A stretch of DNA of 64,000 nucleotides, taken from positions 28,127-92,126 of the forward strand of contig CAYPFY010000014.1 in the NCBI GenBank assembly GCA_964410105.1, read 5' to 3'. This document shows, piece after piece, positions 26,247 to 34,597 of the stretch. The DNA is from CAYPFY01 sp964410105. GTDB taxonomy: Bacteria; Bacteroidota; Ignavibacteria; UBA10030; SZUA-254. Every line of letters begins with the position of its first letter. Position 1 is the first letter of the stretch. The translations under genes and the position numbers were made by a program. The notes beneath the pieces were generated by a model, which did no database searches, was not told the origin of the DNA, and worked only from the letters and a program-made list of their open reading frames with translations.

Positions 26247-27073
26247 CCTCTCTTCCCGGACGGACCGGCTCAAGCTTCGCCTATTCATTCTCATTCCTCC
26301 CGAGGGAGCAGAAACGGGCCCTTCGCACCGTCTATGCATTCTGCCGCACGACGGACGATATCGTCGACAACGCGGGCGACCTTTCCGGCCGCATGGAACG
26401 CCTTCGCCAGTGGCGACAGGAGCTCGAGCTTTCATCGCGCGGAGCCTCCTCCTCCGCGCTTCTCAATCAGCTCCATTCGATTGCGGTCACGTTCAGGATC
26501 CCGGTGCATCTCTTCCACGAGTTGATCAGGGGGGTCGAGATGGATCTGGTACGGGATCGTTACGAGACTTTCGACGAGCTCAAAGAGTACTGCACCCTGG
26601 TCGCATCGTCCGTGGGCCTTATGGCGCTGGAGATTTTTCGCCCCAGGAACGAGCAGAGCCGGGAATACGCCATTCATCTCGGGATCGCATTGCAGCTGAC
26701 GAACATCCTTCGGGATGTCGGCCTCGACGCCCGGTACGGGAGGATCTATCTCCCCCTCGAGGATCTCCGCCGTTTCGATTGCCCGGAACTGGATATCCTC
26801 GACAGGCGGTACACGCAGAGCTTCCGTGCTCTCATGGAATTCGAGGCGGAGCGGGCGGAAAGTTTTTATCAGAAGGCGCAGAAGTTGCTCCCCCGGGAGG
26901 ACCGTCGGGCGATGTTCGCCGCCAAAATCATGGAAAGGATTTATTACCATACCCTCCTCAGAATCAGGGAGGTCTCCTATAATGTGCTCGACGGCCCGGT
27001 CCGCGTCCCGCGGCTCCTGCAATTCCTGATCGCGGTCAAATACGGGATAAAACAGCGCCTTCTGGGGCGGTGA
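26240..27073 (+). CDS. hpnD: Presqualene diphosphate synthase HpnD, apparent ATC start
   Basis: Condenses two farnesyl diphosphates to presqualene diphosphate. The frame encodes SSFAYSFSFLPREQKRALR, then the first Asp-rich motif CRTTDDIVDN, RDRYETFDELKEYC and the second, DVGLDARYGRIYLPLEDL. The frame is open back to a stop at 26174-26176, yet there is no ATG, GTG or TTG before ATG 26393; that ATG would remove the first Asp-rich motif. GGGAGG at 26229-26234 sits 5 nt before ATC 26240, which would give [M]LASLPGRTGSSF, a normal HpnD start (277 aa). I therefore annotate ATC 26240 as the start; a conservative call would be 26393. Confidence 0.88.
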   Translation: MLASLPGRTGSSFAYSFSFLPREQKRALRTVYAFCRTTDDIVDNAGDLSGRMERLRQWRQELELSSRGASSSALLNQLHSIAVTFRIPVHLFHELIRGVEMDLVRDRYETFDELKEYCTLVASSVGLMALEIFRPRNEQSREYAIHLGIALQLTNILRDVGLDARYGRIYLPLEDLRRFDCPELDILDRRYTQSFRALMEFEAERAESFYQKAQKLLPREDRRAMFAAKIMERIYYHTLLRIREVSYNVLDGPVRVPRLLQFLIAVKYGIKQRLLGR

Positions 27074-27074
27074 C

Positions 27075-28376
27075 GTGGTTGATGTCGTCATCATCGGGGG
27101 AGGTCTCAGCGGCCTTGCGGCAGCCGTCGACCTCGACTCACAGGGCGCCCGAATCGCCTTGCTCGAGCAGGCGCCCCGGCTGGGCGGCCGCTGCTATTCG
27201 TACGTCGACGGAACGACCGGGGACACAGTCGAAAACGGACAGCATATCATCCTCGGCGCCTATCACGACCTCCTGCGTTACCTGAGCGCCATCGGAACGC
27301 GAGACCTGCTCAGGCCCTCCCGTGGACTGTCCCTGCGCTTCCACCATCCTTCGAAGGGTTTCGGCACATTCCGCATCTCCCGTCTCCCCAGGCCGTTCCA
27401 CCTGACGGCCGGGATGCTGCAGTTTCGCCTCCTGAGCGCGGGCGACAGGCGAAGGCTCCTGAATGTCGGGCAAAAACTTTACCGGGAGTCGGATGAAGAA
27501 CGGGATCGCTTCACGGTGGAGGAATGGCTTCGGGCTGCGGATCAATCGACTGAATCCCGGCGCTGCTTCTGGGATCCGATCGCCGTGTCCGTTATGAACG
27601 AGCTCCCCGGAAAAGCATCCGCCAGGGTCTTTGCCGGGGCGCTTCGATCGGCCTTTCTCGGGAAGAAGTCCGACTCCGCCATACTTTTCCCCACAGCCGG
27701 CCAGACGGACCTCTACGTTTCGGGAGCCCTGCGGGTTTTAAAGAAACAGGTGGTCCGGACCAACACCGAGGCCCGCCGTATCGAGGAAGTTCAGGAGAGG
27801 GCCGTGGGCGTCCGGCTGAACGACGGTTCGCTCATCAGGTCCAGGAGCGTGATCAGCTCGGTGCCGCATCATTCGCTTTCAAAACTTCTTCCGGGGAAGC
27901 GCCGGAAGGAATTTGGGTACCTGGAAAAATTCTCGTCGTCCCCGATCATATCGATCCATCTCTGGTTCGACCGTGAATTCATGCCCGATGAGCATGTGGG
28001 AGTGATAGGCGGAACGATTCAGTGGCTTTTCAACGCGCGGAAGATCGGCTCACCCTCCCGCAGCCTCACGGCGGTCATCAGCGCGGCGTACGGGCTTGTC
28101 GAGCTTCCGAAGGTAAGCCTCGTCGGACTGGCGCTCCGGGACATCCGCTCTCTCTACCCGGAGAGCAGGAACGCTCGGCTTCAATCGTCGGTTGTGATCA
28201 AAGAGCGGAGGGCGACCTATTCATCGACCGTGGAGATCGAGCGGCTCAGGCCCGTGAGCGAGACATCCATCCGGAATTTCTTCCTTGCGGGGGACTGGAC
28301 TGCGACCGGACTCCCGGCGACGGTCGAAGGCGCGGTCAGGAGCGGATTCGCTGCAGCGCGGGCCGCTCTGCGATGA
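27075..28376 (+). CDS. hpnE: Hydroxysqualene dehydroxylase HpnE
   Basis: FAD-dependent amine-oxidase-fold enzyme (433 aa) that reduces hydroxysqualene to squalene. The dinucleotide-binding motif IIGGGLSGLAAAVDL is at residues ~6-20 followed by LLEQAPRLGGR, ENGQHIILGAYHDLLRYL, and the C-terminal FFLAGDWTATGLPATVEGAVRSG typical of HpnE. The start is GTG 27075, 1 nt after the hpnD stop. No squalene-hopene cyclase is in the window, so the end product (hopanoid or other C30 lipid) is open. Confidence 0.94.
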   Translation: MVDVVIIGGGLSGLAAAVDLDSQGARIALLEQAPRLGGRCYSYVDGTTGDTVENGQHIILGAYHDLLRYLSAIGTRDLLRPSRGLSLRFHHPSKGFGTFRISRLPRPFHLTAGMLQFRLLSAGDRRRLLNVGQKLYRESDEERDRFTVEEWLRAADQSTESRRCFWDPIAVSVMNELPGKASARVFAGALRSAFLGKKSDSAILFPTAGQTDLYVSGALRVLKKQVVRTNTEARRIEEVQERAVGVRLNDGSLIRSRSVISSVPHHSLSKLLPGKRRKEFGYLEKFSSSPIISIHLWFDREFMPDEHVGVIGGTIQWLFNARKIGSPSRSLTAVISAAYGLVELPKVSLVGLALRDIRSLYPESRNARLQSSVVIKERRATYSSTVEIERLRPVSETSIRNFFLAGDWTATGLPATVEGAVRSGFAAARAALR

Positions 28377-28396
28377 TGGAGAGGAGCACCGGGGGG

Positions 28397-28999
28397 TCAG
28401 CGAATGTGCGCCGCCAGCGCCGGAAGCTGCTGAAGGGGTCCGAGAGCGAGGAAGAGTGCCGCCGCCACCGGCCATTTCCAGCGCACAGTCTTGGTGTCAT
28501 GCACGATGGTGAGCGTCAGCGCGGAAATAGTCAGCATGAAAAAACAGAGAAGGAGCACGGCTACCGTGGGGTCGGATAGCCGGAGCAGGGATAGCGACGC
28601 GCTCTCATCGGCCACCAGTCTTGCCCTGTTTGTAGAAACGAGCTGTAACAGCACGGTCAGCGTCGCGGGGATGCGGATGCTCGCGTTGACAAATGCCATC
28701 GCTCCAAGGAACAAATTGCGGGGAAACCTCATGTACAGCGCGAAGGAGACGAGCGCCAGAACAAAGGTCCAGCTCATGCCTGCAGCCGACGAGAACGGAC
28801 AGGAGGGGTGAGGAGCCGACAGAATCGTCATCAGGTTAAAGCCTTCGCCGCTCAGAGTGCCGCAGGAAGATTGGTTCGCGATCAGGTAAACGTAGTGTCG
28901 GCTGAGGAGCGAGACGAACACTGCGAGGACGAACGACGGGACGCCGAGCACCCACAACGTGCGCGAGGAATACTTCGGCTCTTCCTCGATGAACGGCAT
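28397..28999 (-). CDS. Hypothetical membrane protein
   Basis: 200 aa with about five predicted membrane helices (residues ~17-37, 72-90, 96-116, 146-165 and 174-190). Two cysteines in NQSSCGTLSGEG and APHPSCPFSS lie in the first loop, likely extracytoplasmic, and might form a disulfide. No family recognised. It is convergent with hpnE, 20 nt apart. The start is supported by an AAGGAGG Shine-Dalgarno six bases upstream. A 13-nt palindrome (29022-29034) lies near where transcription would begin. Confidence 0.75.
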   Translation of the reverse strand: MPFIEEEPKYSSRTLWVLGVPSFVLAVFVSLLSRHYVYLIANQSSCGTLSGEGFNLMTILSAPHPSCPFSSAAGMSWTFVLALVSFALYMRFPRNLFLGAMAFVNASIRIPATLTVLLQLVSTNRARLVADESASLSLLRLSDPTVAVLLLCFFMLTISALTLTIVHDTKTVRWKWPVAAALFLALGPLQQLPALAAHIR

Positions 29000-29021
29000 T
29001 ACAGACCTCCTTCTACGATAT

Positions 29022-29034
29022 CCCCAAATTGGGG
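29022..29034. promoter_or_regulatory. Palindrome, possible operator
   Basis: Perfect palindrome CCCCAAATTGGGG (6-bp arms, one central base) between the divergent membrane-protein gene and tyrS, 23 nt upstream of the former's ATG. It has the size and symmetry of a dimeric-regulator site; no regulator gene is adjacent. Confidence 0.4.
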
Positions 29035-29206
29035 TTAAAAGTTACCCTAAATCCGGATGAATTCCTACGACATAGGTCACACAATGGCGAAAATGAATAT
29101 AATTTAATCAAAGGGGATATGCCAGTCATTCCATCCTCTGCTTCAGCAGTCGTGGGCAAGGCGTTGAAATACAACAGAGATTTAGCTCCACAACAGATAA
29201 TAAGTG
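29035..29206. other. AT-rich intergenic segment
   Basis: This stretch and the next 50 bases are markedly richer in A/T than the genes around them. A frame open from TTG 29029 to 29265 encodes no recognisable domain and has no ribosome-binding site, so I do not call a gene. It contains the upstream region of the tyrS promoter and nothing else I can identify. It may be a decayed gene or mobile fragment. Confidence 0.4.
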
Positions 29207-29237
29207 TTGATTTTTCAAGCGAAAGATGGTATTTTAG
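29207..29237 (+). promoter_or_regulatory. FCB-type promoter for tyrS
   Basis: TTG at 29207-29209, 20-nt spacer, TATTTTAG at 29230-29237 (one mismatch to TAnnTTTG), 24 nt before the tyrS ATG. Confidence 0.65.
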
Positions 29238-29261
29238 GGCGCTATTAAGGACAAGCCCTGT

Positions 29262-30530
29262 ATGAACGGATTTTTCAATGAATTGTCGTGGAGGGGTTTT
29301 CTCCACACCCACACCCCAACGGTCGAAAAACACCTGCAGCAGCAGGTGACCGGCTACATCGGATTCGATCCCACAGCCTCGAGCCTCCATGTGGGTTCGT
29401 TGCTTCCGATCATGGGGCTGGTCCATCTTCAACGCGGAGGCCATCTGCCCATCGCTATCGCCGGGGGGGGCACCGGCATGATCGGCGATCCGAGCGGCAA
29501 GACGTCGGAACGAAAGCTCCTCTCACGGAATGAGATTGACGAAAACATCGAAGGGATAAAGAAACAACTCTCCCACTTTCTCGATTTCACGAACAGGAAC
29601 AATCCCGCGAGGCTGGTCAATAACGCCGAATGGCTCTCCACGCTGACGATGATGGAGTTCCTGCGCGATGTCGGGAAGCACTTCTCCATCAACGAAATGC
29701 TCGTCAGGGATTCGGTGCGCAGCCGGATCTCGCAGGAACAGGGGATCTCCTTTACGGAGTTCAGTTACGCCCTGCTCCAGTCGATCGATTATCTTGAGAT
29801 GTACGACCGGTACAAGTGCACTCTGCAGATGGGGGGGAGCGACCAGTGGGGGAATATCGTCGCGGGTGCCGACCTGATCCGCCGTGTCCGCGGGGCGGAG
29901 GTGCACGCCATCGTCTTTCCGCTCATCACCGCGTCGTCCGGAGTCAAATTCGGGAAGACCGAAGCGGGCACGATCTGGCTCGACGCGGCCCGCACGTCTC
30001 CGTATAAATTTTATCAGTTCTGGCTCAATACCGACGACGCGGACGTCGTGAAATACCTTAAATTCTTCACTCTCCTGACCCGCGAGGAGATTGACGCTCT
30101 CGAATCGAGCGTGAGCTCAGCGCCCGAAAAGCGCGCAGCCCAAACGGTCCTCGCCCGCGAGGCCACGAGACTGCTCCACGGAGACCCGGCCCTGTCGCGG
30201 GCGGAAAGGGCGTCAAAGGTTTTCTTCGGGGGCGCCGAGATGAGAGATGTGGGTGCCGACGAGCTCCTTGAGATTTTTGGGGACGTCCCCTCGGTGGAAA
30301 TCCCCAAAGACCGCCTGAGCGGCATGGCCTTCCTGGACCTCGCCGTATCGGCCGGGATCGCGAAATCAAAGGGGGATGCGCGCCGGTCGCTTCAGGGAGG
30401 AGGCCTGTACCTCAATAACAGCCGGATCTCCGACGAGACACGGAAGCTGGCTCCCGACGACGCCCTTCACGGGAAATTCATCGTCCTTCGCAAAGGCAAC
30501 CGGAATTATTTCCTCGTTAAAGTGACGTAG
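29262..30530 (+). CDS. tyrS: Tyrosyl-tRNA synthetase (TyrRS-1)
   Basis: Class I synthetase charging tRNA-Tyr, 422 aa. The HIGH-type motif is in DPTASSLHVGSLLPI, the tyrosine-binding QGISFTEFSYALLQSIDYLEMY and QMGGSDQWGNI are present, and the signature loop is KFGKT at about residues 228-232, which marks the TyrS rather than the TyrZ type. A C-terminal S4 domain (residues ~355-420) binds the tRNA. It has its own promoter and is followed 3 nt later by a YdcF-family gene. I see no T-box-like leader. Confidence 0.97.
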   Translation: MNGFFNELSWRGFLHTHTPTVEKHLQQQVTGYIGFDPTASSLHVGSLLPIMGLVHLQRGGHLPIAIAGGGTGMIGDPSGKTSERKLLSRNEIDENIEGIKKQLSHFLDFTNRNNPARLVNNAEWLSTLTMMEFLRDVGKHFSINEMLVRDSVRSRISQEQGISFTEFSYALLQSIDYLEMYDRYKCTLQMGGSDQWGNIVAGADLIRRVRGAEVHAIVFPLITASSGVKFGKTEAGTIWLDAARTSPYKFYQFWLNTDDADVVKYLKFFTLLTREEIDALESSVSSAPEKRAAQTVLAREATRLLHGDPALSRAERASKVFFGGAEMRDVGADELLEIFGDVPSVEIPKDRLSGMAFLDLAVSAGIAKSKGDARRSLQGGGLYLNNSRISDETRKLAPDDALHGKFIVLRKGNRNYFLVKVT

Positions 30531-30533
30531 GCG

Positions 30534-31298
30534 GTGTTTGTCCTCAAGAAGATCGTAGGGACGGTTCTTCTTCCCCTCACTCTCTCGGTCGCCCTGATGG
30601 TCGCCGGAGTTGCCTTCCTCTTCATCCGAAGAGAAAGGGCGGGGAGAATCCTGGCAGCCTCCGGGATGCTTGTGCTGATCGTTTTCAGCTTCCGCACTGT
30701 CCCCTATCTCCTTCTGAAACCCCTGGAATCAGCGTACAAGCCGTGCGCGGTCGATAGCTCGGCCGCCCTTCCGGCCGTGAAGTGGATCGTCGTTCTGGGG
30801 GGCGGACACAACGCCAACCAGCTTCTCCCATCGTCGAACAGGATTTCAGCGATCTCCCTGACGCGTCTTGTCGAGGGCATTCGTCTGGAAAAACGCATTC
30901 CGGGAGCGAAACTCGTCCTTTCCGGGGGAGATTCTTTCGGGGGGGAGACTGATGCGGACCTTATGGCCGAGCTTGCCCGCGTGCTCGGCGTTGAACCAGG
31001 AAGCATCGTTGTGGAACGCGGCTCCCTCGACACCGAAGATCAGGCGGACTCGATCCGCTCGATCGTGAAGCGAGACCCCTTCGCGCTTGTCACATCCGCC
31101 TGGCACATGCCGCGCGCGATGATGGTCTTCCGGAATGCGGGGACAGACCCGATCCCCGCCCCAACAGATTACCTTATCAAGAACGCCCCCGTCACGGTGC
31201 GGAATTTTTACCCGACGATCGAGGGGCTTGAAGAATCAGGCACGGCACTGAGAGAGTATCTCGCTATGGGATGGGCCAGACTGCGCGGGATGAAGTGA
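30534..31298 (+). CDS. YdcF/ElyC/SanA family (DUF218) membrane protein, copy 1
   Basis: 254 aa, two N-terminal membrane helices (residues ~8-30 and ~36-56), then a DUF218 domain in the periplasm: VKWIVVLGGGHNAN, RLVEGIRLEKRIPGAKLVLSGGD, and SAWHMPRAMMVFRNAG. Relatives (ElyC, SanA) act in envelope integrity, often tied to undecaprenyl-lipid use; the precise activity is unknown. Start GTG 30534, just after tyrS. It is a clear paralogue of the gene at 34982-35764, sharing the segment FPLTLSV/LPLTLSV and the same domain order. Confidence 0.88.
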   Translation: MFVLKKIVGTVLLPLTLSVALMVAGVAFLFIRRERAGRILAASGMLVLIVFSFRTVPYLLLKPLESAYKPCAVDSSAALPAVKWIVVLGGGHNANQLLPSSNRISAISLTRLVEGIRLEKRIPGAKLVLSGGDSFGGETDADLMAELARVLGVEPGSIVVERGSLDTEDQADSIRSIVKRDPFALVTSAWHMPRAMMVFRNAGTDPIPAPTDYLIKNAPVTVRNFYPTIEGLEESGTALREYLAMGWARLRGMK

Positions 31299-31300
31299 CC

Positions 31301-31327
31301 GTCGGAGGCTAAATGTCCCCCTCCGAC
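31301..31327. terminator. Hairpin between convergent genes
   Basis: Perfect 8-bp inverted repeat GTCGGAGG (31301-31308) and CCTCCGAC (31320-31327) with an 11-nt loop, placed between the convergent YdcF and DUF1579 genes and beginning 3 nt after the YdcF stop. There is no T run on either strand, so intrinsic termination is not proven. Confidence 0.4.
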
Positions 31328-31370
31328 ACGTGAATGGACCGGCAGGGCGAGGGGAGGAGCGGCGATCGCC

Positions 31371-31832
31371 CTAGCCTTCCCGCCGGTAGTTTCCTTCCAT
31401 GAACGGGAACCATCTCTTCCCGTCCTGTGACACTTCCATCTTGAAACTGTATCTCCCATCGCCGAAATCGAATATCGCCTTGCTCTCCCCCTGCGGGTTT
31501 TTGTTGATGAGCGTGAGCTTGTTGTCGAGAAAATTGCCCTTGAATTCGGTCGGAGGCATGCCCATGGTGTCAAACCAGGTCATGATGTAACACTGATGCG
31601 ACGGGTCCCAGCTGAATACGCCGTGGCCGCGAAAGTTTACGATGCCCTCCCGCTCCTGTTCATAATCCTGCACCACGATGAACCCGCCCAGCCCTTCCCG
31701 GTTGTCACACCGGGCCTTTGCGATGCCTCCCTTGGGATCCCAGGGAGTGGGAAATATCTTCTCTTCCCCCCTCCATTTGCCGATAAGGCGTTCAAGTTTG
31801 CGGTGAGCGTCCGTTGGTCGTGGCATCAGCAT
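31371..31832 (-). CDS. DUF1579 family protein
   Basis: 153-aa soluble protein matching DUF1579: it begins HRKLERLIGKWRGEEKI and has the pattern GHGVFSWDPSHQCYIMTWFDTMG, followed by FKGNFLDNKLTLINK, the strands of a lipocalin-like beta barrel. Members are of unknown function. A GGAGG Shine-Dalgarno lies 5 nt before ATG 31832. The gene is 26 nt downstream of the lipoprotein gene on the same strand and probably shares its promoter. Confidence 0.85.
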   Translation of the reverse strand: MLMPRPTDAHRKLERLIGKWRGEEKIFPTPWDPKGGIAKARCDNREGLGGFIVVQDYEQEREGIVNFRGHGVFSWDPSHQCYIMTWFDTMGMPPTEFKGNFLDNKLTLINKNPQGESKAIFDFGDGRYSFKMEVSQDGKRWFPFMEGNYRREG

Positions 31833-31858
31833 AATACCTCCGTGGAAGTTTTAGGATG

Positions 31859-32398
31859 TCATTTGGACCGAAGCTCCGCCCGTGAGAGGGAAGTGTCGAG
31901 GAGTGCCCGGATCGGGGCCAGATCCTGCCCTGAAACTTCCAGCCGCACCGGGCCCAGCGACCCAGTGACTCTCTGAGCGGCATCAAGCAGAAGAAGTAGT
32001 TTTGCCGGAACGTCGATCTTCATATCCTCCTTGACCCAGGAGCGATAACTGTCCAGTCCGAGGTACTCGCAGTCTCCTAGGGTGAACACCGAATCGGAAA
32101 AGGAGAGCGATAGATCCCGATTCTCCAAAAATCTCGGGTTCTCCCCGAGGCTCCGGAAACGAAGAGTCGCCCCGCGCACGCTTTGTTCATCCCGGACGAG
32201 AGTGCATCCCATCAGCAGGAAGCAGTATTTTCCCCCGCAGGAGCGCATATCCAGAATCATGCTCCTCGAATCATAATAGGTGAGGGAGTCGTTCCCATGT
32301 TCCACCCGCACGAGCGGATCCCTGGAAAAGGTGTCGCCGAAATCCTCACGGCTGATCCCGCACCCCGACAGGGTCAGGATCAGAAAAAAACGGCCCAT
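31859..32398 (-). CDS. Hypothetical lipoprotein
   Basis: 179 aa with a short lipoprotein signal: MGRFFLILTLSGC, so cysteine 13 would be lipidated. The rest is mixed alpha/beta, with HGNDSLTYYDSRSMILDM and two cysteines in CGGKYC. No family recognised. It is probably periplasmic or outer-membrane anchored. Transcription appears to start from a well-formed promoter at 32417-32447, back-to-back with that of the ABC exporter. Confidence 0.75.
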   Translation of the reverse strand: MGRFFLILTLSGCGISREDFGDTFSRDPLVRVEHGNDSLTYYDSRSMILDMRSCGGKYCFLLMGCTLVRDEQSVRGATLRFRSLGENPRFLENRDLSLSFSDSVFTLGDCEYLGLDSYRSWVKEDMKIDVPAKLLLLLDAAQRVTGSLGPVRLEVSGQDLAPIRALLDTSLSRAELRSK

Positions 32399-32416
32399 AT
32401 GGTAGAAACCCTTTGT

Positions 32417-32447
32417 AAAATGTAAAAATTCCCGGCCTTAACGTCAA
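32417..32447 (-). promoter_or_regulatory. FCB-type promoter for the lipoprotein gene
   Basis: Minus strand: TTG (complement of 32445-32447), 20-nt spacer, TACATTTT (complement of 32417-32424), one mismatch to TAnnTTTG. It starts 19 nt before the ATG. Confidence 0.65.
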
Positions 32448-32456
32448 TCGCGGGGC

Positions 32457-32487
32457 TTGCGAACCTCTTTGCCTATTGCTACATTGG
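32457..32487 (+). promoter_or_regulatory. FCB-type promoter for the ABC exporter at 32511
   Basis: TTG at 32457-32459, 20-nt spacer, TACATTGG at 32480-32487 (one mismatch). The -33 boxes of this and the divergent lipoprotein promoter are only 9 nt apart. The same TTG could be read as a start codon of the exporter, but as a promoter element it cannot be. Confidence 0.65.
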
Positions 32488-32510
32488 TTCCCGATGTCGG
32501 TGAATTCTCC

Positions 32511-34346
32511 ATGCCTGAGCCCTCGCTGAAGGACGGCAGGCCCGCAATGACGTTCAAGGAGCGCTTCCGGGCCCTCCGGAACCTCCCCGAGCTCTTCCGG
32601 CTCATATGGTCGACGAGCCCGCTCCTGATCTCGGCCAATGTGCTGCTGCGGATCATACGCGCAGCGGCCCCTCTCGTCCTTCTCTATGTGGGGAAACTGA
32701 TCATCAATGAAATCCTCCGTTTGATCCGCCTCGGAGGGGAAAGAGATTTCACTGAACTCTGGCTGCTCGTCGGTGCCGAATTCGCGGTCGCGCTCTTCTC
32801 GGAAATGCTGGCGCGCAGCATCTCCCTCATCGACAGTCTCCTCGGAGATCTGTTTGCCAATAGCACATCCATCCGCCTCATGCGGCACGCAGCATCGCTC
32901 GATCTGTTCCATTTCGAGGACTCGACATTTTACGACAAGCTTGAGCGCGCCCGGCAGCAAACGACCGGCCGCACGGTCCTCATGGCCCAGATGCTCTCGC
33001 AGCTGCAGGACGCCATCACGATCGCCTTTCTTGCCGTCGGCCTGGTCGCGTTCAATCCATGGCTCATCCTTCTGCTCCTGATCGCCCTTGTCCCTGCGTT
33101 TCTCGGAGAAGCTCATTTCAATGCCCGGAGCTACTCCTTCATGCGGAAATGGACTCCGGAACGGCGGGAGCTCGATACTCTCCGGTATGCCGGGGCCAGC
33201 GACGAAACGGCGAAGGAAGTCAAGATCTTCGGACTCTCCGATTTCCTTGCGAAGCGCTACGGGGAATTGTCCGACCGCTTTTACCGGATCAACCGGGCGC
33301 TCGCCGTCCGCCGGGCGGTCTGGGGCATTCTTCTCGGAATGATCGGGAGCGTCGGCTATTATGCCGCCTATGTCGTCATCATACTGAGGACCGTGACGGG
33401 GAAGCTCACGCTGGGGGATCTGACATTTCTCGCCGGATCGTTCGGCCGCCTCCGGACCCTTCTCCAGGATATGCTGCTTCGTTTTTCCACCATGGCCGAG
33501 GGGGCCCTTTACCTCGGCGATCTCTTCGACTTTTTCGATCTGAAACCGCATGTCCGGTCCCCGGCCAACCCGCGTGGGTTTCCGCGGCCCATCCAGAAGG
33601 GATTTCGCTTCGAGAACGTGAGCTTCCGCTACCCGAATTCCGAACGGTGGGCAAACCGCGCGCTCTCGTTTGAGCTTCACGCCGGAGAAAAGCTCGCGCT
33701 CGTCGGAGAAAACGGGGCCGGGAAGACGACGCTCGTCAAGCTTCTCGCCCGGTTCTATGATCCTACCGAGGGAAGGATTCTCCTCGACGACGTCGATCTG
33801 CGCGAGTATGACCTCGAGGACCTTCGGCGGGAGATCGGCATCATTTTCCAGGACTTCGTCCAGTATCACATGACCGCCTCGGATAATATCGCCGTCGGCC
33901 GGATCGAGGCGAGAGAGGACCGGGGGCGGATCACCCGCTCCGCCGAACGGAGCCTCGCCCACGCGGTCATCGAGAAACTCCCCCACGGGTATGATCAGAT
34001 CCTGGGCCGGAGATTCGCAACAGGCGTTGACCTTTCGGTGGGGGAATGGCAGAAGGTCGCCCTCGCCCGCGCATATATGCGGGATGCCCAGTTGCTCATC
34101 CTGGACGAACCGACAGCATCCCTGGACGCCCGCGCTGAACACGGTGTTTTTCAGCGCTTCGCCGACCTGACGAAGGGGAAATCGGCCGTCCTCATTTCTC
34201 ATCGGTTCTCCACGGTCCGGATGGCCGACCGGATCATCGTTCTCCACGGGGGAGAAATCCTCGAATCGGGAACCCATGAAAAGCTTCTGGCGCTCGGCGG
34301 ACATTACGCCGAACTCTTCAACCTCCAGGCACAGGGTTACCGCTAG
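32511..34346 (+). CDS. ABC exporter, fused membrane and ATPase domains
   Basis: About 611 aa: a six-helix membrane domain in the first ~330 residues and an ATPase domain after it. Walker A is GENGAGKTT, the signature is a variant LSVGEWQ instead of LSGGQ, and Walker B is LLILDEPTASLD. The class covers lipid, peptide and drug export; I cannot assign a substrate. ATG 32511 is used because 32457 falls in the promoter; ATG 32547 is a further alternative. It stands alone with its own promoter. Confidence 0.88.
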   Translation: MPEPSLKDGRPAMTFKERFRALRNLPELFRLIWSTSPLLISANVLLRIIRAAAPLVLLYVGKLIINEILRLIRLGGERDFTELWLLVGAEFAVALFSEMLARSISLIDSLLGDLFANSTSIRLMRHAASLDLFHFEDSTFYDKLERARQQTTGRTVLMAQMLSQLQDAITIAFLAVGLVAFNPWLILLLLIALVPAFLGEAHFNARSYSFMRKWTPERRELDTLRYAGASDETAKEVKIFGLSDFLAKRYGELSDRFYRINRALAVRRAVWGILLGMIGSVGYYAAYVVIILRTVTGKLTLGDLTFLAGSFGRLRTLLQDMLLRFSTMAEGALYLGDLFDFFDLKPHVRSPANPRGFPRPIQKGFRFENVSFRYPNSERWANRALSFELHAGEKLALVGENGAGKTTLVKLLARFYDPTEGRILLDDVDLREYDLEDLRREIGIIFQDFVQYHMTASDNIAVGRIEAREDRGRITRSAERSLAHAVIEKLPHGYDQILGRRFATGVDLSVGEWQKVALARAYMRDAQLLILDEPTASLDARAEHGVFQRFADLTKGKSAVLISHRFSTVRMADRIIVLHGGEILESGTHEKLLALGGHYAELFNLQAQGYR

Positions 34347-34522
34347 CCGGTGATTCCCGCCCCGCGATTTTTCAGTTCTGGCAATCTCACGAGGACCCGC
34401 CGGAAATCCGAAGGCTTCCGGAATGCCGGTTGGGCTATTGAGGTTGAACTTCGAGGGGGAGATCCACATGTGTCGCCCGGTGCCGTCATAACGAGTCTTC
34501 GTCCAGGGAGGAAAGCCCCCGT

Positions 34523-34553
34523 TTGTTTTTCCTTGGAAGCCTCTTTACATTCG
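34523..34553 (+). promoter_or_regulatory. FCB-type promoter for msrB
   Basis: TTG at 34523-34525, 20-nt spacer, TACATTCG at 34546-34553 (one mismatch to TAnnTTTG). It is 44 nt before the msrB ATG, in a 251-nt gap after the ABC exporter that holds no other gene I can see. Confidence 0.65.
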
Positions 34554-34597
34554 GTGATGCAATTACCCCTCAGAAGGTCAGACATTTTCCATATCCC

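Noticed and set aside
29035..29261. T-box riboswitch upstream of tyrS
   Set aside because: No T-box consensus, no specifier loop and no terminator; FCB bacteria also generally lack T-boxes.
29029..29265. A 78-codon frame before tyrS
   Set aside because: TTG start without Shine-Dalgarno, no domain, and it contains the tyrS promoter.
32346..34469. A 707-codon open frame antisense to the ABC exporter
   Set aside because: High GC at third positions makes stops rare on the other strand; the product is low-complexity, Glu/Gly/Arg-rich and has no domains. The sense frame has full ABC motifs.
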